Shown in pieces: positions 50,601-59,540 of a stretch of 64,000 bases of DNA; positions within the stretch are counted from its first letter, which is position 1; every line of letters starts with the position of its first letter. The notes beneath the pieces are model-generated. The model saw only the letters and a program-made list of their open reading frames with translations, had not been told where the DNA came from and did no database searches. Position numbers and translations under genes: made by a program. Origin of the DNA: Bradyrhizobium sp. CER78 (GTDB lineage: Bacteria > Pseudomonadota > Alphaproteobacteria > Rhizobiales > Xanthobacteraceae); the NCBI RefSeq assembly GCF_029846235.1, contig NZ_JARVWP010000013.1:150376-214375 (forward strand). Reading direction: 5' to 3'.

Positions 50601-51779
50601 TCAGTTCGGTCCCATTCTGGCCGACGCCGGGTGCCCAGGCACCTGAAAGCGCTTGCCTGTGTCGGTGACGTTTGTGCCGTCGACCTTGAGGATCGAGAAG
50701 TCCTGGCTGAGATAGTTGCCGACCAGGATGTAGTTTCCGTCGGGGGTGAAGACCGCAGCCTCAGGCAGTCCGCCGACCTCGATATCACCGGTCTTACTCA
50801 CTTTCTTGCCGTCGATCTTCAAGATCGAGACGCTGCCGTTCTTCTCATGGAAGAACGCATTCTTCATGTTCGAGCCGCGCAGGATCACCGAGACTGCGAG
50901 ATCCCCCCTCGGGCTGACGGCAAGCCCTTCTGGTCCATCGCCGACCACCACGCGATCGATGATGCGCGGCGGCTTCGCTTCGAGATCGATGACGCTGGTC
51001 GTGTCGACGCTGCCGTCCGACGCGCCTGCGTTGCCATTGTCCGACGTCAACGCGATCTTGCCGTTCGGGGTCACTGCGACGTTGTAAGGCCATTGGCCGG
51101 TCGGCAGGTCTATCTTGGTGTAGGTAACTTTGTCGCCGGCGATATCGAGCACCGATATCTTGTGCGCGGGAAAACGCGCGACCAGCGCGTGCTTGCCGTC
51201 TGGCGCGAACGCGACGTGCGCGACACTGTCAGGCATCGATATCGTGTCGGTGATCTTGACGTCAGTGCCGTTGACCGAAAGTACGCTGATCGAATTGTCC
51301 CCGCGGTTGGCAACCAACGCCATCTTGCCATCGGGACTGAAGCTCAACCCTGACGGCTGCTTTCCGCCAGTAACGGTCGCTGCGAGCTTGGGCGGGGTCA
51401 CCTTGAGATCGATCACATAAATCTTGTTGTCCGGCACCTGCTTAAGAGCGTCGCCCTCTTTCACCACGTCGACCGAATCCGCGACCAGCGCCACTGTTCC
51501 CGTCGGATCGATAGCGACGTTGACCGGGGGGCCGACCACTGAGTTCTTCAATGGAAGAGAAGCCGCAATCTTCGGGTTCTCGGGATCGGCGAGATCGACG
51601 ATCAGCACTTGATCCTTGCCGGGCGCTGACAGCACTGGCTTGCCGTCGTCGTCCCACAACAGCTTCTCGTCCAAGCCGACGATCATCAACGGCTTGGCCT
51701 GAGCGCAGTTGAAGGCGCTGGCACCGAGAAGGATTACGGCGGCCAGAGACAATCCGGCGACACGAATTGCAGAGATCAT
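50601..51779 (-). CDS. Periplasmic YVTN-type beta-propeller protein
   Basis: This 392-residue protein has a signal peptide (about 1-29) and a beta-propeller of repeated blades, each with the pattern PDG...ALVAN / VLDI, about seven in all (for example FSPDGKMALVANRGDNS and FAPDGKHALVARFPAH). GGGGAG lies before the ATG. Such lactonase-like or YVTN propellers are surface or periplasmic proteins; no catalytic residues are evident. It is on the opposite strand between a kinase gene and its likely regulator. Confidence 0.83.
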   Translation of the reverse strand: MISAIRVAGLSLAAVILLGASAFNCAQAKPLMIVGLDEKLLWDDDGKPVLSAPGKDQVLIVDLADPENPKIAASLPLKNSVVGPPVNVAIDPTGTVALVADSVDVVKEGDALKQVPDNKIYVIDLKVTPPKLAATVTGGKQPSGLSFSPDGKMALVANRGDNSISVLSVNGTDVKITDTISMPDSVAHVAFAPDGKHALVARFPAHKISVLDIAGDKVTYTKIDLPTGQWPYNVAVTPNGKIALTSDNGNAGASDGSVDTTSVIDLEAKPPRIIDRVVVGDGPEGLAVSPRGDLAVSVILRGSNMKNAFFHEKNGSVSILKIDGKKVSKTGDIEVGGLPEAAVFTPDGNYILVGNYLSQDFSILKVDGTNVTDTGKRFQVPGHPASARMGPN

Positions 51780-51972
51780 GGCGTTCTCCCCAAAGCACAC
51801 GGCCTCTCACGGGCCGATGCCGGGCAGGATACTCGGTTTTCGACCAACGCGCACTTTGAGTGGAGAGCCGGACGGCTTCGCGGACGCCTGCCATCGGGCG
51901 CGCATGCGCGCCACCCGTTGGCTCGCAATGCCGTGATTCGAGCCCGGCAATCGCAGCTGGAGTTGCCCGGGA

Positions 51973-52647
51973 CTAAGTCGACGGCGTGCCCTGGCGCCAT
52001 TGGCCGCCGGCGATCTTGGCGGCGGCGATCACGGCTTGGGTTCGGCTTTCAACGCCGAGCTTCTGCAGGATGGCGGAGACATGGGCCTTGATGGTCGCTT
52101 CGGAGACGCCGAGCTCGTAGGCGATCTGCTTGTTGAGCAACCCCTCGGACAGCATCATCAGCACCCGCACCTGCTGCGGGGTCAGCGTGACCAGACGGTC
52201 GCGCAGCCGCGTCATGTCGGGATCGCCGGCCGCCGACAGATCGGTGTCCGGCGGAACCCAGACGTCGCCCTCCATCACCTTCATGATGGCATCCCGCAGC
52301 GTCTCGACGCCGAAGCGCTTGGGGATGAAACCGGAGGCGCCGAAGTCGAGCGAACGGCGGATGGTTCCGGCATCGTCGCTGGCGGAGACGATGACCACCG
52401 GGATGGCCGGATATTGCGCCCGCAGATAGATCAGGCCGGAAAAGCCGCTGATCCCCGGCATGCTCAAGTCGAGCAGGATCAGGTCGACCTCGGAGTCCCG
52501 CTCCAGGAGCGCAGTCAGGTCCTCGAACGATCCGGCCTCGCTGATCGTGGCCGAACTCACGACGCTCGACACCGCCTGACGCAACGCATCGCGGAACAGC
52601 GGATGGTCGTCGGCGATGACAAGATGAGTATTGGCAGCAGCAGTCAT
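51973..52647 (-). CDS. LuxR/NarL-family response regulator, CrbR-like
   Basis: This 224-residue regulator has a receiver (D13-D14, phosphorylatable D60 in LILLDLSMPG, S87/K109 region) and a C-terminal LuxR-type HTH near 155-215 (LTPQQVRVLMMLSEGLLNKQIAYELGVSEATIKAHVSAIL). It lies close to the SSS-domain hybrid kinase, and such pairs are CrbS/CrbR-like. It is divergent from an MFS transporter gene, a likely target. The ATG at 52645-52647 begins the conserved core. Confidence 0.9.
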   Translation of the reverse strand: MTAAANTHLVIADDHPLFRDALRQAVSSVVSSATISEAGSFEDLTALLERDSEVDLILLDLSMPGISGFSGLIYLRAQYPAIPVVIVSASDDAGTIRRSLDFGASGFIPKRFGVETLRDAIMKVMEGDVWVPPDTDLSAAGDPDMTRLRDRLVTLTPQQVRVLMMLSEGLLNKQIAYELGVSEATIKAHVSAILQKLGVESRTQAVIAAAKIAGGQWRQGTPST

Positions 52648-52954
52648 CTCAGTCCCACAAGCGGGCAAGCCCGCGCCGTTCGGTTGTCGCCCGCGCGGCA
52701 GTATCACGCAAGGGCTCGAAAATACCAGATGCCAACGCAGTTAACCGGCCGAGCTTGTGCGCCGCAATAGACGCACGCCGGGGCGTTCCATCCAGCTCTC
52801 GCCTCCAAAGATAAGTTCAAGCGTGCAAAAGCCAAAAGTCTTATTGGGGCCGGTTTCACTGCGATGTTACCCTCAATTTAAGCCTAAGGCTCATTCGGGC
52901 CTAACCCGCCTGCCGGGGGCGAGCATCAGCAATAATTCGGGGGGAGCTATCCAG
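52648..52954. other. Divergent control region between the regulator and the MFS transporter gene
   Basis: This 307-nt region has no convincing reading frame. The MFS side ends in GGGGGGAG (ribosome-binding site). No FixK box is seen. It is the natural place for a CrbR-type operator, but I cannot point to a clear repeat. Confidence 0.4.
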
Positions 52955-54619
52955 ATGTCCACAATGACTGCAACCTCGGCGCGGCCCGCCGGCATGACGA
53001 AGGATGAGCGTTTCGTCATCCTCGCATCGTCGCTCGGCACCGTGTTCGAGTGGTACGACTTCTACCTCTACGGTTCGCTGGCCGGCATCATCGGCGCACA
53101 ATTCTTCTCCGACTACCCGCCGGCGACCCGCGACATCTTCGCGTTGCTGGCGTTCGCCGCGGGCTTCCTGGTTCGTCCGTTCGGCGCGATCGTGTTCGGC
53201 CGGGTCGGCGACATCGTCGGCCGCAAATACACCTTCCTCGTCACCATCCTGATCATGGGCATGTCGACCTTCATCGTCGGTCTGTTGCCCAGCGCCAAGA
53301 CCATCGGCATCGCCGCGCCGATCATCCTGATCTCGCTCCGCCTGCTGCAGGGTCTCGCGCTCGGCGGCGAGTATGGCGGTGCAGCGACCTACGTCGCCGA
53401 GCATGCGCCACAGGGCAAGCGCGGCTACTACACCTCCTTCATCCAGACCACGGCAACCCTGGGATTGTTCCTGTCGCTGCTGGTGATCCTGTTCACCCGA
53501 ACCTTCACCGGCGAGAAGGACTTCGCCGATTGGGGCTGGCGTATTCCGTTCCTGGTGTCGGTGCTGCTGCTCGGCATCTCGGTCTGGATCCGTCTGCGAC
53601 TGAACGAATCGCCGGTGTTCCAGCGGATGAAGGAGGAAGGCAAGACCTCCAAGGCGCCGCTGACCGAGGCCTTCGCGACCTGGAGCAACGCCAAGATCGT
53701 GATCCTCGCCTTGCTCGGCCTCACCATGGGCCAGGCGGTGATCTGGTACACGGGCCAGTTCTACGCGCTGTTCTTCCTGCAATCGATCCTGAAGGTGGAC
53801 GGCTACACCGCCAACCTCCTGATCGCCTGGTCGCTGCTGCTCGGCACCGGCTTCTTCCTGGTGTTCGGCGCGCTGTCGGACAAGATCGGCCGTAAGCCGA
53901 TCATCCTGGCCGGCTGCCTGATCGGCGCACTCACCCTGTTCCCGATCTTCAAGATGATCACGACCAACGCCAACCCGGCGCTGGAAAAGGCCTATGAGAC
54001 GATCAAGGTGCAGGTCGTGGCCGATCCCGCCGGCTGCGGCGATCTGTTCAACCCGGTCGGCACCCGCGTCTTCTCGGCGCCTTGCGACACCGCCCGCGCC
54101 TTCCTCGCCCAGTCGTCCGTGAAGTACACCACCGTGCCGGGCCCGGCCGGCTCGCCCGTGAAGATCACGGTCAACGACAAGGAGGTGCCGTACACGGACG
54201 CCAAGACGTCGAACCCCGCCATCCTGGCGGCGGTGCAGGCGGCGGGCTATCCGAAGGCGGGTGACGCCGGCATCGTGAAGATGTCGAACCCGTTCGACAT
54301 CTTCCGTCCGCAAGTGGCCGCGATCATCGGGCTGCTGTTCATCCTGGTGATCTACGTCACCATGGTCTACGGCCCGATCGCCGCCATGCTGGTCGAACTG
54401 TTCCCGACCCGCATCCGCTACACCTCGATGTCGCTGCCCTATCATATCGGCAACGGCTGGTTCGGCGGCCTGCTCCCGGCGACCGCGTTCGCGATCACCG
54501 CCTCGACCGGCGATATCTACTCCGGTCTCTGGTATCCGGTCATCTTCGCGGCAATCACCGTCGTGGTCGGCGCGCTGTTCATCCCGGAAACCAAGGACGT
54601 CGACATCACCAAGACCTGA
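52955..54619 (+). CDS. MFS transporter, metabolite:H+ symporter (MHS) type
   Basis: This 554-residue protein has the MHS opening LGTVFEWYDFYLYGSLA near 30-46, the loop 2-3 motif GRVGDIVGRKYTFL near 86-99 and RLLQGLALGGEYGG near 130-143, and twelve segments overall. An insert of about 95 residues (about 345-440) containing two cysteines lies between segments 9 and 10 and is probably exposed. MHS proteins import carboxylates such as alpha-ketoglutarate, citrate, shikimate or betaine. Substrate is inferred as a carboxylate from the CrbSR-like neighbours. GGGGGGAG lies before the ATG. Confidence 0.9.
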   Translation: MSTMTATSARPAGMTKDERFVILASSLGTVFEWYDFYLYGSLAGIIGAQFFSDYPPATRDIFALLAFAAGFLVRPFGAIVFGRVGDIVGRKYTFLVTILIMGMSTFIVGLLPSAKTIGIAAPIILISLRLLQGLALGGEYGGAATYVAEHAPQGKRGYYTSFIQTTATLGLFLSLLVILFTRTFTGEKDFADWGWRIPFLVSVLLLGISVWIRLRLNESPVFQRMKEEGKTSKAPLTEAFATWSNAKIVILALLGLTMGQAVIWYTGQFYALFFLQSILKVDGYTANLLIAWSLLLGTGFFLVFGALSDKIGRKPIILAGCLIGALTLFPIFKMITTNANPALEKAYETIKVQVVADPAGCGDLFNPVGTRVFSAPCDTARAFLAQSSVKYTTVPGPAGSPVKITVNDKEVPYTDAKTSNPAILAAVQAAGYPKAGDAGIVKMSNPFDIFRPQVAAIIGLLFILVIYVTMVYGPIAAMLVELFPTRIRYTSMSLPYHIGNGWFGGLLPATAFAITASTGDIYSGLWYPVIFAAITVVVGALFIPETKDVDITKT

Positions 54620-54643
54620 CCAGTCGACGCCTCGCTCAAAATG

Positions 54644-54684
54644 CATCGGCCGCGGAGCGATCCGCGGCCGATGTCATTTTGTTT
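54644..54684 (+). terminator. Rho-independent terminator after the MFS gene
   Basis: CATCGGCCGCGGA and TCCGCGGCCGATG form a 13-bp stem with a 4-nt loop, followed by TCATTTTGTTT. It lies between convergent MFS and yjbQ genes and may work in both directions. Confidence 0.8.
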
Positions 54685-54698
54685 GCTGTTCGAACGCG

Positions 54699-55172
54699 TC
54701 AGCGCACGGCGCCGATGAATTGCAGCACGATCTCGCGCAGGTGCGCCCTGGCGCGATGCTCGATCAGATAGATGCCCTGCCAGGTGCCGAGCGCCATCTC
54801 GCCATCGAGCACGGGGACTTGCAGCGAGGTCGCCGTCAGCATGGTCTTGATATGCGCCGGCATGTCGTCGGGACCTTCGGTGTCGTGACGCCAGCCGCCG
54901 TCTTCCGGCGCTGTGCGATCGAGCGCCGTCATCAGATCGGCCAGCACGGTCGGATCGGCATTCTCCTGGATCGTCAGCGAGGCCGAGGTGTGACGGATGA
55001 ACAGCGTGACCGCGCCCTCGCCGGCGCGCACCTCGCGCAGGAATTTGGCGACCTCGCGCGTGATGTCGGTGAAGCCGGCGCCCGACGTTTCGACGGTCAA
55101 GCGCGATGAGACGATGCTGGTTGCCGCGACGAAGGATGGCGCCGAGCGCGTGATAGTTTTCGGTGAGGTCAT
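54699..55172 (-). CDS. YjbQ (UPF0047) family protein
   Basis: This 157-residue protein matches the YjbQ / UPF0047 family, with LFIRHTSASLTIQENAD near 57-73, WRHDTEGPDDMPAHIKTMLT near 94-113 and LGTWQGIYLIEHR near 128-140. The conserved histidines form a metal-like site. Family members are annotated as secondary thiamine-phosphate synthase from weak complementation; the true role is unsettled. Confidence 0.9.
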   Translation of the reverse strand: MTSPKTITRSAPSFVAATSIVSSRLTVETSGAGFTDITREVAKFLREVRAGEGAVTLFIRHTSASLTIQENADPTVLADLMTALDRTAPEDGGWRHDTEGPDDMPAHIKTMLTATSLQVPVLDGEMALGTWQGIYLIEHRARAHLREIVLQFIGAVR

Positions 55173-55189
55173 CTATGCTTTCTCTGTAC

Positions 55190-55312
55190 GTCGTCCCGGC
55201 GAAGGCCGGGACCCATAACCACCGATGTTCATTGGTTAGGCGAAACATCAACTCCGAGCCATCGAAATCGAGAAGCCGCGGCGTATGGGTCCCGGCTTTC
55301 GCCGGGACGACG
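55190..55312. repeat. Palindromic intergenic repeat, family D
   Basis: Bounded by GTCGTCCCGGCGAAGGCCGGGAC and its mirror GTCCCGGCTTTCGCCGGGACGAC. It fills the gap between yjbQ and the next gene. Confidence 0.75.
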
Positions 55313-55337
55313 CTGTGGTAACAGCGCCAGTACAAGA

Positions 55338-55847
55338 TTAAATCTTGCCGCCGTTGACGTCGCGCTGCACGCGGTTGGCCATCTCGATCAGCCGCCGCCA
55401 GGCGCGCTCGACGAACGACATCATGCGATCCATGTCGCGGTCGCTCGGCAGCGGGATCTCGATCTTGCGCTCGCCCTCGGCGACCTTGGGCTCCGGCTTC
55501 TTCAGTTGATCCGATTTCGGCAACGCCTCGTCGGTCTTGGCCGACGGTGCGCGCGCGGCGAGTTCGCCTTTCAATTTGTCATTGTCGGCCTGCAGGCGCC
55601 CGATCTCTGCATCCAGCGCAGCGCGCTCGTCGGGCACCATGTAGCAGGCCCAGCCGGCGCTGGAATTGGTGCAGGTCGACACCGCGCCGGTGCGGGTGTC
55701 GAGCCGCAGGAAGCCATCGCCGGCCGGCGACAGCGCGTAGCGGCCGTTCTCGGTATCGGGCGCGGTTTGCGCCAATGCCGCACCGCTCGAGATCAGGATG
55801 GCAGCAATTGCGATCGACAATTTCGAGGACGACATCGCGATGGGCAT
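55338..55847 (-). CDS. Exported hypothetical protein with coiled coil
   Basis: This 169-residue protein has a signal peptide (about 1-27, ending ALAQ), a region with two cysteines (STCTNSSAGWACYMV), a short coiled coil (ALDAEIGRLQADNDKLKGEL) and a charged tail. It is a typical bradyrhizobial exported protein without known function. GGAG lies before the ATG at 55847. Confidence 0.7.
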   Translation of the reverse strand: MPIAMSSSKLSIAIAAILISSGAALAQTAPDTENGRYALSPAGDGFLRLDTRTGAVSTCTNSSAGWACYMVPDERAALDAEIGRLQADNDKLKGELAARAPSAKTDEALPKSDQLKKPEPKVAEGERKIEIPLPSDRDMDRMMSFVERAWRRLIEMANRVQRDVNGGKI

Positions 55848-55879
55848 GGGCTTGCTCCGCCTCAACCTGATTCCTGCCC

Positions 55880-56503
55880 CTAAACTACAGAGCTATAGGG
55901 CTTGCGGCCTGACTTCAACGCATCCTCGAGCAATTCGATCCGGTCCTGGCCCCAGAACACTTCGCCATCGAGCACATATCCGGGCGAGCCGAACACGCCG
56001 GCGTCCAATGCATTCTGCCGATTCTGCTCATAGGCCGCGCTGATAGCGTCACTGCCCGAGCGCTCCACCAGCTGCCGGCCCGGCAGACCTGCATCGTCGG
56101 CGAGCTTCACCAGCGTTGCCGGATCGGCAAGGTTGAGCTGCTGCTCCCAGACTGCCGGATAGGCACGTTGCAGAAACGGCTCGGGGTCGAGCCCGGCTTC
56201 GAGCATCGCGATCACGACGCCATCGGCGAGGCGCCCGTTGAACGGCCAGTTGGCCGGCTGCAGGTGAAAATTCAGTCCGCGCTTGTCGCGCCAGCGCTGC
56301 AGCTCGATCAGCCGATAGCGCTGCCGCACCGGATGACGCTTGGCGAGCGGCAGCCCGCCGGTCTCCGAGAACAGATCGACCAGCAGCACGGGCCGGTAAT
56401 TTACCTTGAGATCGTAAGTGCTTACGAGCCGCGTGAAGGGCTTGTGGCCGATATAGGCCCACGGCGATTGCAGCGAGAAGTAGTAGTCGATTTGGCGCGC
56501 CAT
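55880..56503 (-). CDS. DsbA-fold 2-hydroxychromene-2-carboxylate isomerase-like protein
   Basis: This 207-residue protein has the HCCA-isomerase opening DYYFSLQSPWAYIG near 6-19, where Ser13 stands at the glutathione-binding position, and the C-terminal GVFGSPGYVLDGEVFWGQDRIELL near 173-196. These are DsbA-fold, glutathione-using isomerases of aromatic degradation. No degradation genes adjoin, so the substrate is open. Confidence 0.88.
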   Translation of the reverse strand: MARQIDYYFSLQSPWAYIGHKPFTRLVSTYDLKVNYRPVLLVDLFSETGGLPLAKRHPVRQRYRLIELQRWRDKRGLNFHLQPANWPFNGRLADGVVIAMLEAGLDPEPFLQRAYPAVWEQQLNLADPATLVKLADDAGLPGRQLVERSGSDAISAAYEQNRQNALDAGVFGSPGYVLDGEVFWGQDRIELLEDALKSGRKPYSSVV

Positions 56504-56683
56504 GCGGAACCTTGAGTGCACGAGGGACGACGACTTTCGATGATCCCAGCAGAGCGGGAAAAGCCACGCAACATCGCTTCAAAGCATACAAGCTGTTGCA
56601 CTGCGAACACTGCGTCACTCTGACCTTGAATATCTCCAAATAAATCCAACAGAATCAATGCAATAACTGGTTACGACGCAATC

Positions 56684-56712
56684 TTGACTTGATTAGACGC
56701 GGTAAGTATGGT
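56684..56712 (+). promoter_or_regulatory. Putative sigma-70 promoter of the atp operon
   Basis: TTGACT (-35) and TATGGT (-10) are 17 nt apart, giving a transcription start near 56720 and a leader of about 60 nt to atpI. It supports the atpI start at 56780 over an ATG at 56708 inside the -10. Confidence 0.55.
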
Positions 56713-56779
56713 CCGCGCGGCTTTTGACGGGGACGGGGCGCAATTTCCATCATCCGCGGCATCGGTTAGTGTTTGCAGC

Positions 56780-57151
56780 ATGGCTGAGAACACCAACCAC
56801 GGCGCAGATGGAAGTCGCGATCAATCGCCTCCTGACGAAGCTGCGCTTTCCGCAAGGCTCGGAAGTCTCGATCATCGGTTGTCAGAAATTCGCGACAGCC
56901 GCAGGAGCAAGACTGATCAATCCGGTACTGAAAGCGGGGACAGTGCCGCCAGAGCTTCGGCGATGGCGCTCGGTTTTCGTCTTTCCTCGGAGCTGATCGC
57001 GGGCGTTGCCGTCGGAGCGGCGATTGGCTGGGGGTTCGACCGTTTGCTGTCGACGTCGCCATTCGGCTTCATCGTGTTAACGCTGCTCGGCTTCGTCGCC
57101 GGCGTGGTCAACGTGGTGAGGTCCGCAGGCGTGGCCTCGGGCAAGCGCTGA
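56780..57151 (+). CDS. atpI: ATP synthase assembly protein I
   Basis: This 123-residue protein has a polar N-terminal half and a pair of C-terminal membrane segments with GVAVGAAIGWGFDRLLSTSPFG near 79-100, the AtpI pattern. AtpI assists c-ring assembly and Mg2+ handling. It is the first gene of the Fo operon, 72 nt before atpB. Confidence 0.88.
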   Translation: MAENTNHGADGSRDQSPPDEAALSARLGSLDHRLSEIRDSRRSKTDQSGTESGDSAARASAMALGFRLSSELIAGVAVGAAIGWGFDRLLSTSPFGFIVLTLLGFVAGVVNVVRSAGVASGKR

Positions 57152-57223
57152 GCGCTGGCGGGAAGTCACGACATTTGAAATTCGATTACCGGCACGATGG
57201 CCGGTGGACCAAGAGCCGCGCGG

Positions 57224-57973
57224 ATGAAAATCGACCCGATCCACCAGTTCAATATCGAGCCCCTCTTCACGCTCGGCCACATCGGCAATCACACGATCGC
57301 CTTCACCAATTCGTCGCTCTACATGTTCATCGCGGTGCTCCTGATTGCGCTGCTGATGCTGGCGAGCGGCCGGGACCTGGTTCCCGGACGGCTGCAGTCG
57401 GTCGCCGAGATCTCCTACGAGTTCGTCGCCACCACGATTCGCAGCACGGCCGGCTCGGAAGGCATGAAGTTCTTCCCGCTGATCTTCTCGATCTTCATGT
57501 TCCTCTGCGTCTCGAACCTCGTCGGTGTGATCCCCTACACCTTCACGATCTCGAGCCACCTGATCGTGACCGCAGCCCTTGCGCTGCTGGTGTTCTTCAC
57601 CGTGCTGTTCTACGGCCTCTACAAGAACGGTCTGAAATTCTTCAAGATCTTCGTCCCCTCCGGCGTTCCGATCTACATCCTGCCGCTGGTCATGTTCATC
57701 GAGGTCCTGTCGTTCTTCCTGCGGCCGGTCTCGCACAGCGTTCGTCTGTTCGCCAACATGCTGGCCGGCCACATCGCGCTCAAGGTGTTCGCGGGCTTCG
57801 TCGCGATGCTCGGCTTCTCGCTGGGCGCGCTCGGCTGGGTCGGCGGCGTGCTGCCGCTGGCGCTCACGATTGCGCTGTACGCCCTCGAACTGCTGGTCGC
57901 GTTCCTGCAGGCCTACGTGTTCGCGATCCTGACCTGCATCTACCTCAACGACGCCATTCATCCGGGACACTAA
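57224..57973 (+). CDS. atpB: ATP synthase Fo subunit a
   Basis: This 249-residue membrane protein has five to six segments and the essential Arg174 in HSVRLFANMLAGH, together with the C-terminal AFLQAYVFAILTCIYLNDA stretch. It forms the proton half-channels facing the c-ring. MKIDPIHQF is the usual rhizobial start; an upstream ATG would add nine residues. Confidence 0.95.
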   Translation: MKIDPIHQFNIEPLFTLGHIGNHTIAFTNSSLYMFIAVLLIALLMLASGRDLVPGRLQSVAEISYEFVATTIRSTAGSEGMKFFPLIFSIFMFLCVSNLVGVIPYTFTISSHLIVTAALALLVFFTVLFYGLYKNGLKFFKIFVPSGVPIYILPLVMFIEVLSFFLRPVSHSVRLFANMLAGHIALKVFAGFVAMLGFSLGALGWVGGVLPLALTIALYALELLVAFLQAYVFAILTCIYLNDAIHPGH

Positions 57974-58028
57974 GCGGTCCGGGGAATCTCCACCCACCAA
58001 TCTGTCTATCTTTCTCAAGGAGCTACAA

Positions 58029-58259
58029 ATGGAACCGGCAGCAGCAAAACTTATCGGCGCGGGCATCGCGTGCATCGGCATGGGCGGTGCGGGCGTCGGC
58101 GTGGGCATCATCTTCGGCAACTACCTCGCCGCTGCGGTGCGTAACCCCTCGGCCGCTCAGGGCCAGTTCGGCAACCTGATCTTCGGCTTCGCCGTGACCG
58201 AAGCGCTCGGCATCTTCTCGCTGCTGATCGCGCTGCTCCTGCTGTTCGTTCCGCTCTGA
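58029..58259 (+). CDS. atpE: ATP synthase Fo subunit c
   Basis: This 76-residue hairpin has two membrane helices with a glycine-rich first helix (GIACIGMGGAGVGVGIIFG), the RNPSAA loop near 38-43 and the proton-carrying Glu58 in VTEALGIF. AAGGAG lies before the ATG. Confidence 0.97.
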   Translation: MEPAAAKLIGAGIACIGMGGAGVGVGIIFGNYLAAAVRNPSAAQGQFGNLIFGFAVTEALGIFSLLIALLLLFVPL

Positions 58260-58329
58260 GCGGCACTTCCTTCGCGCCGCCCGAGGATCGTTCCAAGGGC
58301 GGCGCGCATGACAGCAACAGGAGAACTCC

Positions 58330-58896
58330 ATGGCTGAGAGTCATGGCGAGGCAAAAGGCCAGGCGGCCGGCGCCCACACCGAGGCCGAAGGCGGACATCA
58401 CGGCGGAACCTTTCCGCCGTTCGATTCGTCCAACTACGCCTCGCAGCTGGTGTCGCTGGCGATTGCATTTGTCGCGCTCTACCTGATCGTGTCGCGTATC
58501 GCACTGCCGCGCGTCGGCGGGACGATCGATGCACGTCAGAACAAGATCGAGGGCGATCTGGCCGAGGCGCAGAAGCTGAAGGACGAGTCCGACGCGGCGC
58601 TGAAGGCCTATGAGACCGAGCTGGCGAATGCGCGCGCCAACGCGCAGGCGATCGGCAACGAGACCCGCGAGAAGCTGAACGCGGCCTCGGAAGTCGAGCG
58701 CAAGGCGCTGGAAGAGAAACTGGCGGCCAAGCTCGCCGACGCCGAGAAGCAGATCGCAACGACGAGGACCAACGCCATGAGCAACGTCCGCGGCATCGCG
58801 GCGGATGCGGCCGGCGCCATCGTCCAGCAACTCGCCGGCGTCACGCCGGACGCGAATGCGGTCAACAGCGCCGTCGACGCGTCGCTGAAGGGATAG
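58330..58896 (+). CDS. ATP synthase Fo subunit b'
   Basis: This 188-residue protein has a polar, His-rich N-terminal extension, one membrane segment (about 37-57) and a long charged coiled coil. Position directly after subunit c and before subunit b fits b' (often named atpG or atpF2 in rhizobia). It pairs with b to form the heterodimeric stator stalk of photosynthetic and alphaproteobacterial enzymes. Confidence 0.92.
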   Translation: MAESHGEAKGQAAGAHTEAEGGHHGGTFPPFDSSNYASQLVSLAIAFVALYLIVSRIALPRVGGTIDARQNKIEGDLAEAQKLKDESDAALKAYETELANARANAQAIGNETREKLNAASEVERKALEEKLAAKLADAEKQIATTRTNAMSNVRGIAADAAGAIVQQLAGVTPDANAVNSAVDASLKG

Positions 58897-58899
58897 ACG

Positions 58900-59385
58900 A
58901 TGTTTTACGAACCGGAAACCTGGGTTGCGATTGCCTTCGTCATTCTGCTGGTCGTGTTCGGCTATCTCGGCGTCCATCGCACCCTGCTGACGGCGCTCGA
59001 TCATCGTGCCGAGCGCATCAAGGCCGAGCTGGAGGACGCCCGCCGTCTGAAGGACGAGGCCAACAAGCTGCTCGGCGAGTACAAGGCGCGCCGCGCCAGC
59101 GCGGAGCGCGAGGCCCAGGACATCATCTCCAACGCCAAGGCCGAAGCCGAGCGGATCGCGGCTGAAGCCAAGACCAAGATGGAAGATTTTGTCGCCCGGC
59201 GGACCAAGACCGCCGAGAGCAAGATCGCTCAGGCCGAGGCTCAGGCCGTGGCCGACGTCCGCGCCGCCGCGGCCAACGCCGCCGTGACCGCCGCCTCGAC
59301 CATCCTGTCGCAGTCGGTCAAGGGCTCGGTTGCCGACGACCTCGTCGGCAAGGGCATCGCCGAGGTCCGCTCCAAGCTGAACTGA
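58900..59385 (+). CDS. atpF: ATP synthase Fo subunit b
   Basis: This 161-residue protein has an N-terminal membrane segment (about 5-25) and a long charged coiled coil, followed by the terminator of the operon. It lies 3 nt after b'. The F1 genes (atpHAGDC) are not in the window, as expected for alphaproteobacteria that keep Fo and F1 in separate operons. Confidence 0.94.
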   Translation: MFYEPETWVAIAFVILLVVFGYLGVHRTLLTALDHRAERIKAELEDARRLKDEANKLLGEYKARRASAEREAQDIISNAKAEAERIAAEAKTKMEDFVARRTKTAESKIAQAEAQAVADVRAAAANAAVTAASTILSQSVKGSVADDLVGKGIAEVRSKLN

Positions 59386-59404
59386 CGCGAGCACAACTGC
59401 TTCC

Positions 59405-59443
59405 AAAAAAAGGCCGGCGCGAGATCATCGCGTCGGCCTTTTT
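59405..59443. terminator. Bidirectional rho-independent terminator of the atp operon
   Basis: AAAAAGGCCGGCGCGA and TCGCGTCGGCCTTTTT form a stem with a 5-nt loop and flanking A and T runs, so it can end transcription in both directions. Confidence 0.85.
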
Positions 59444-59540
59444 CTTTGTTCAAGTCTGTCCGCGCCGCGCCGGGCGCTCTTGTTTCGACGCGTTGTCTTC
59501 ACGCGAACCGCTACCCAGTTCGCTGGAAAACGCTCTGCTG

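Noticed and set aside
52901..54646. Antisense frame of about 580 codons opposite the MFS gene
   Set aside because: Product is a Glu/Arg/Gln-rich low-complexity string; the plus strand encodes a clear MHS transporter.
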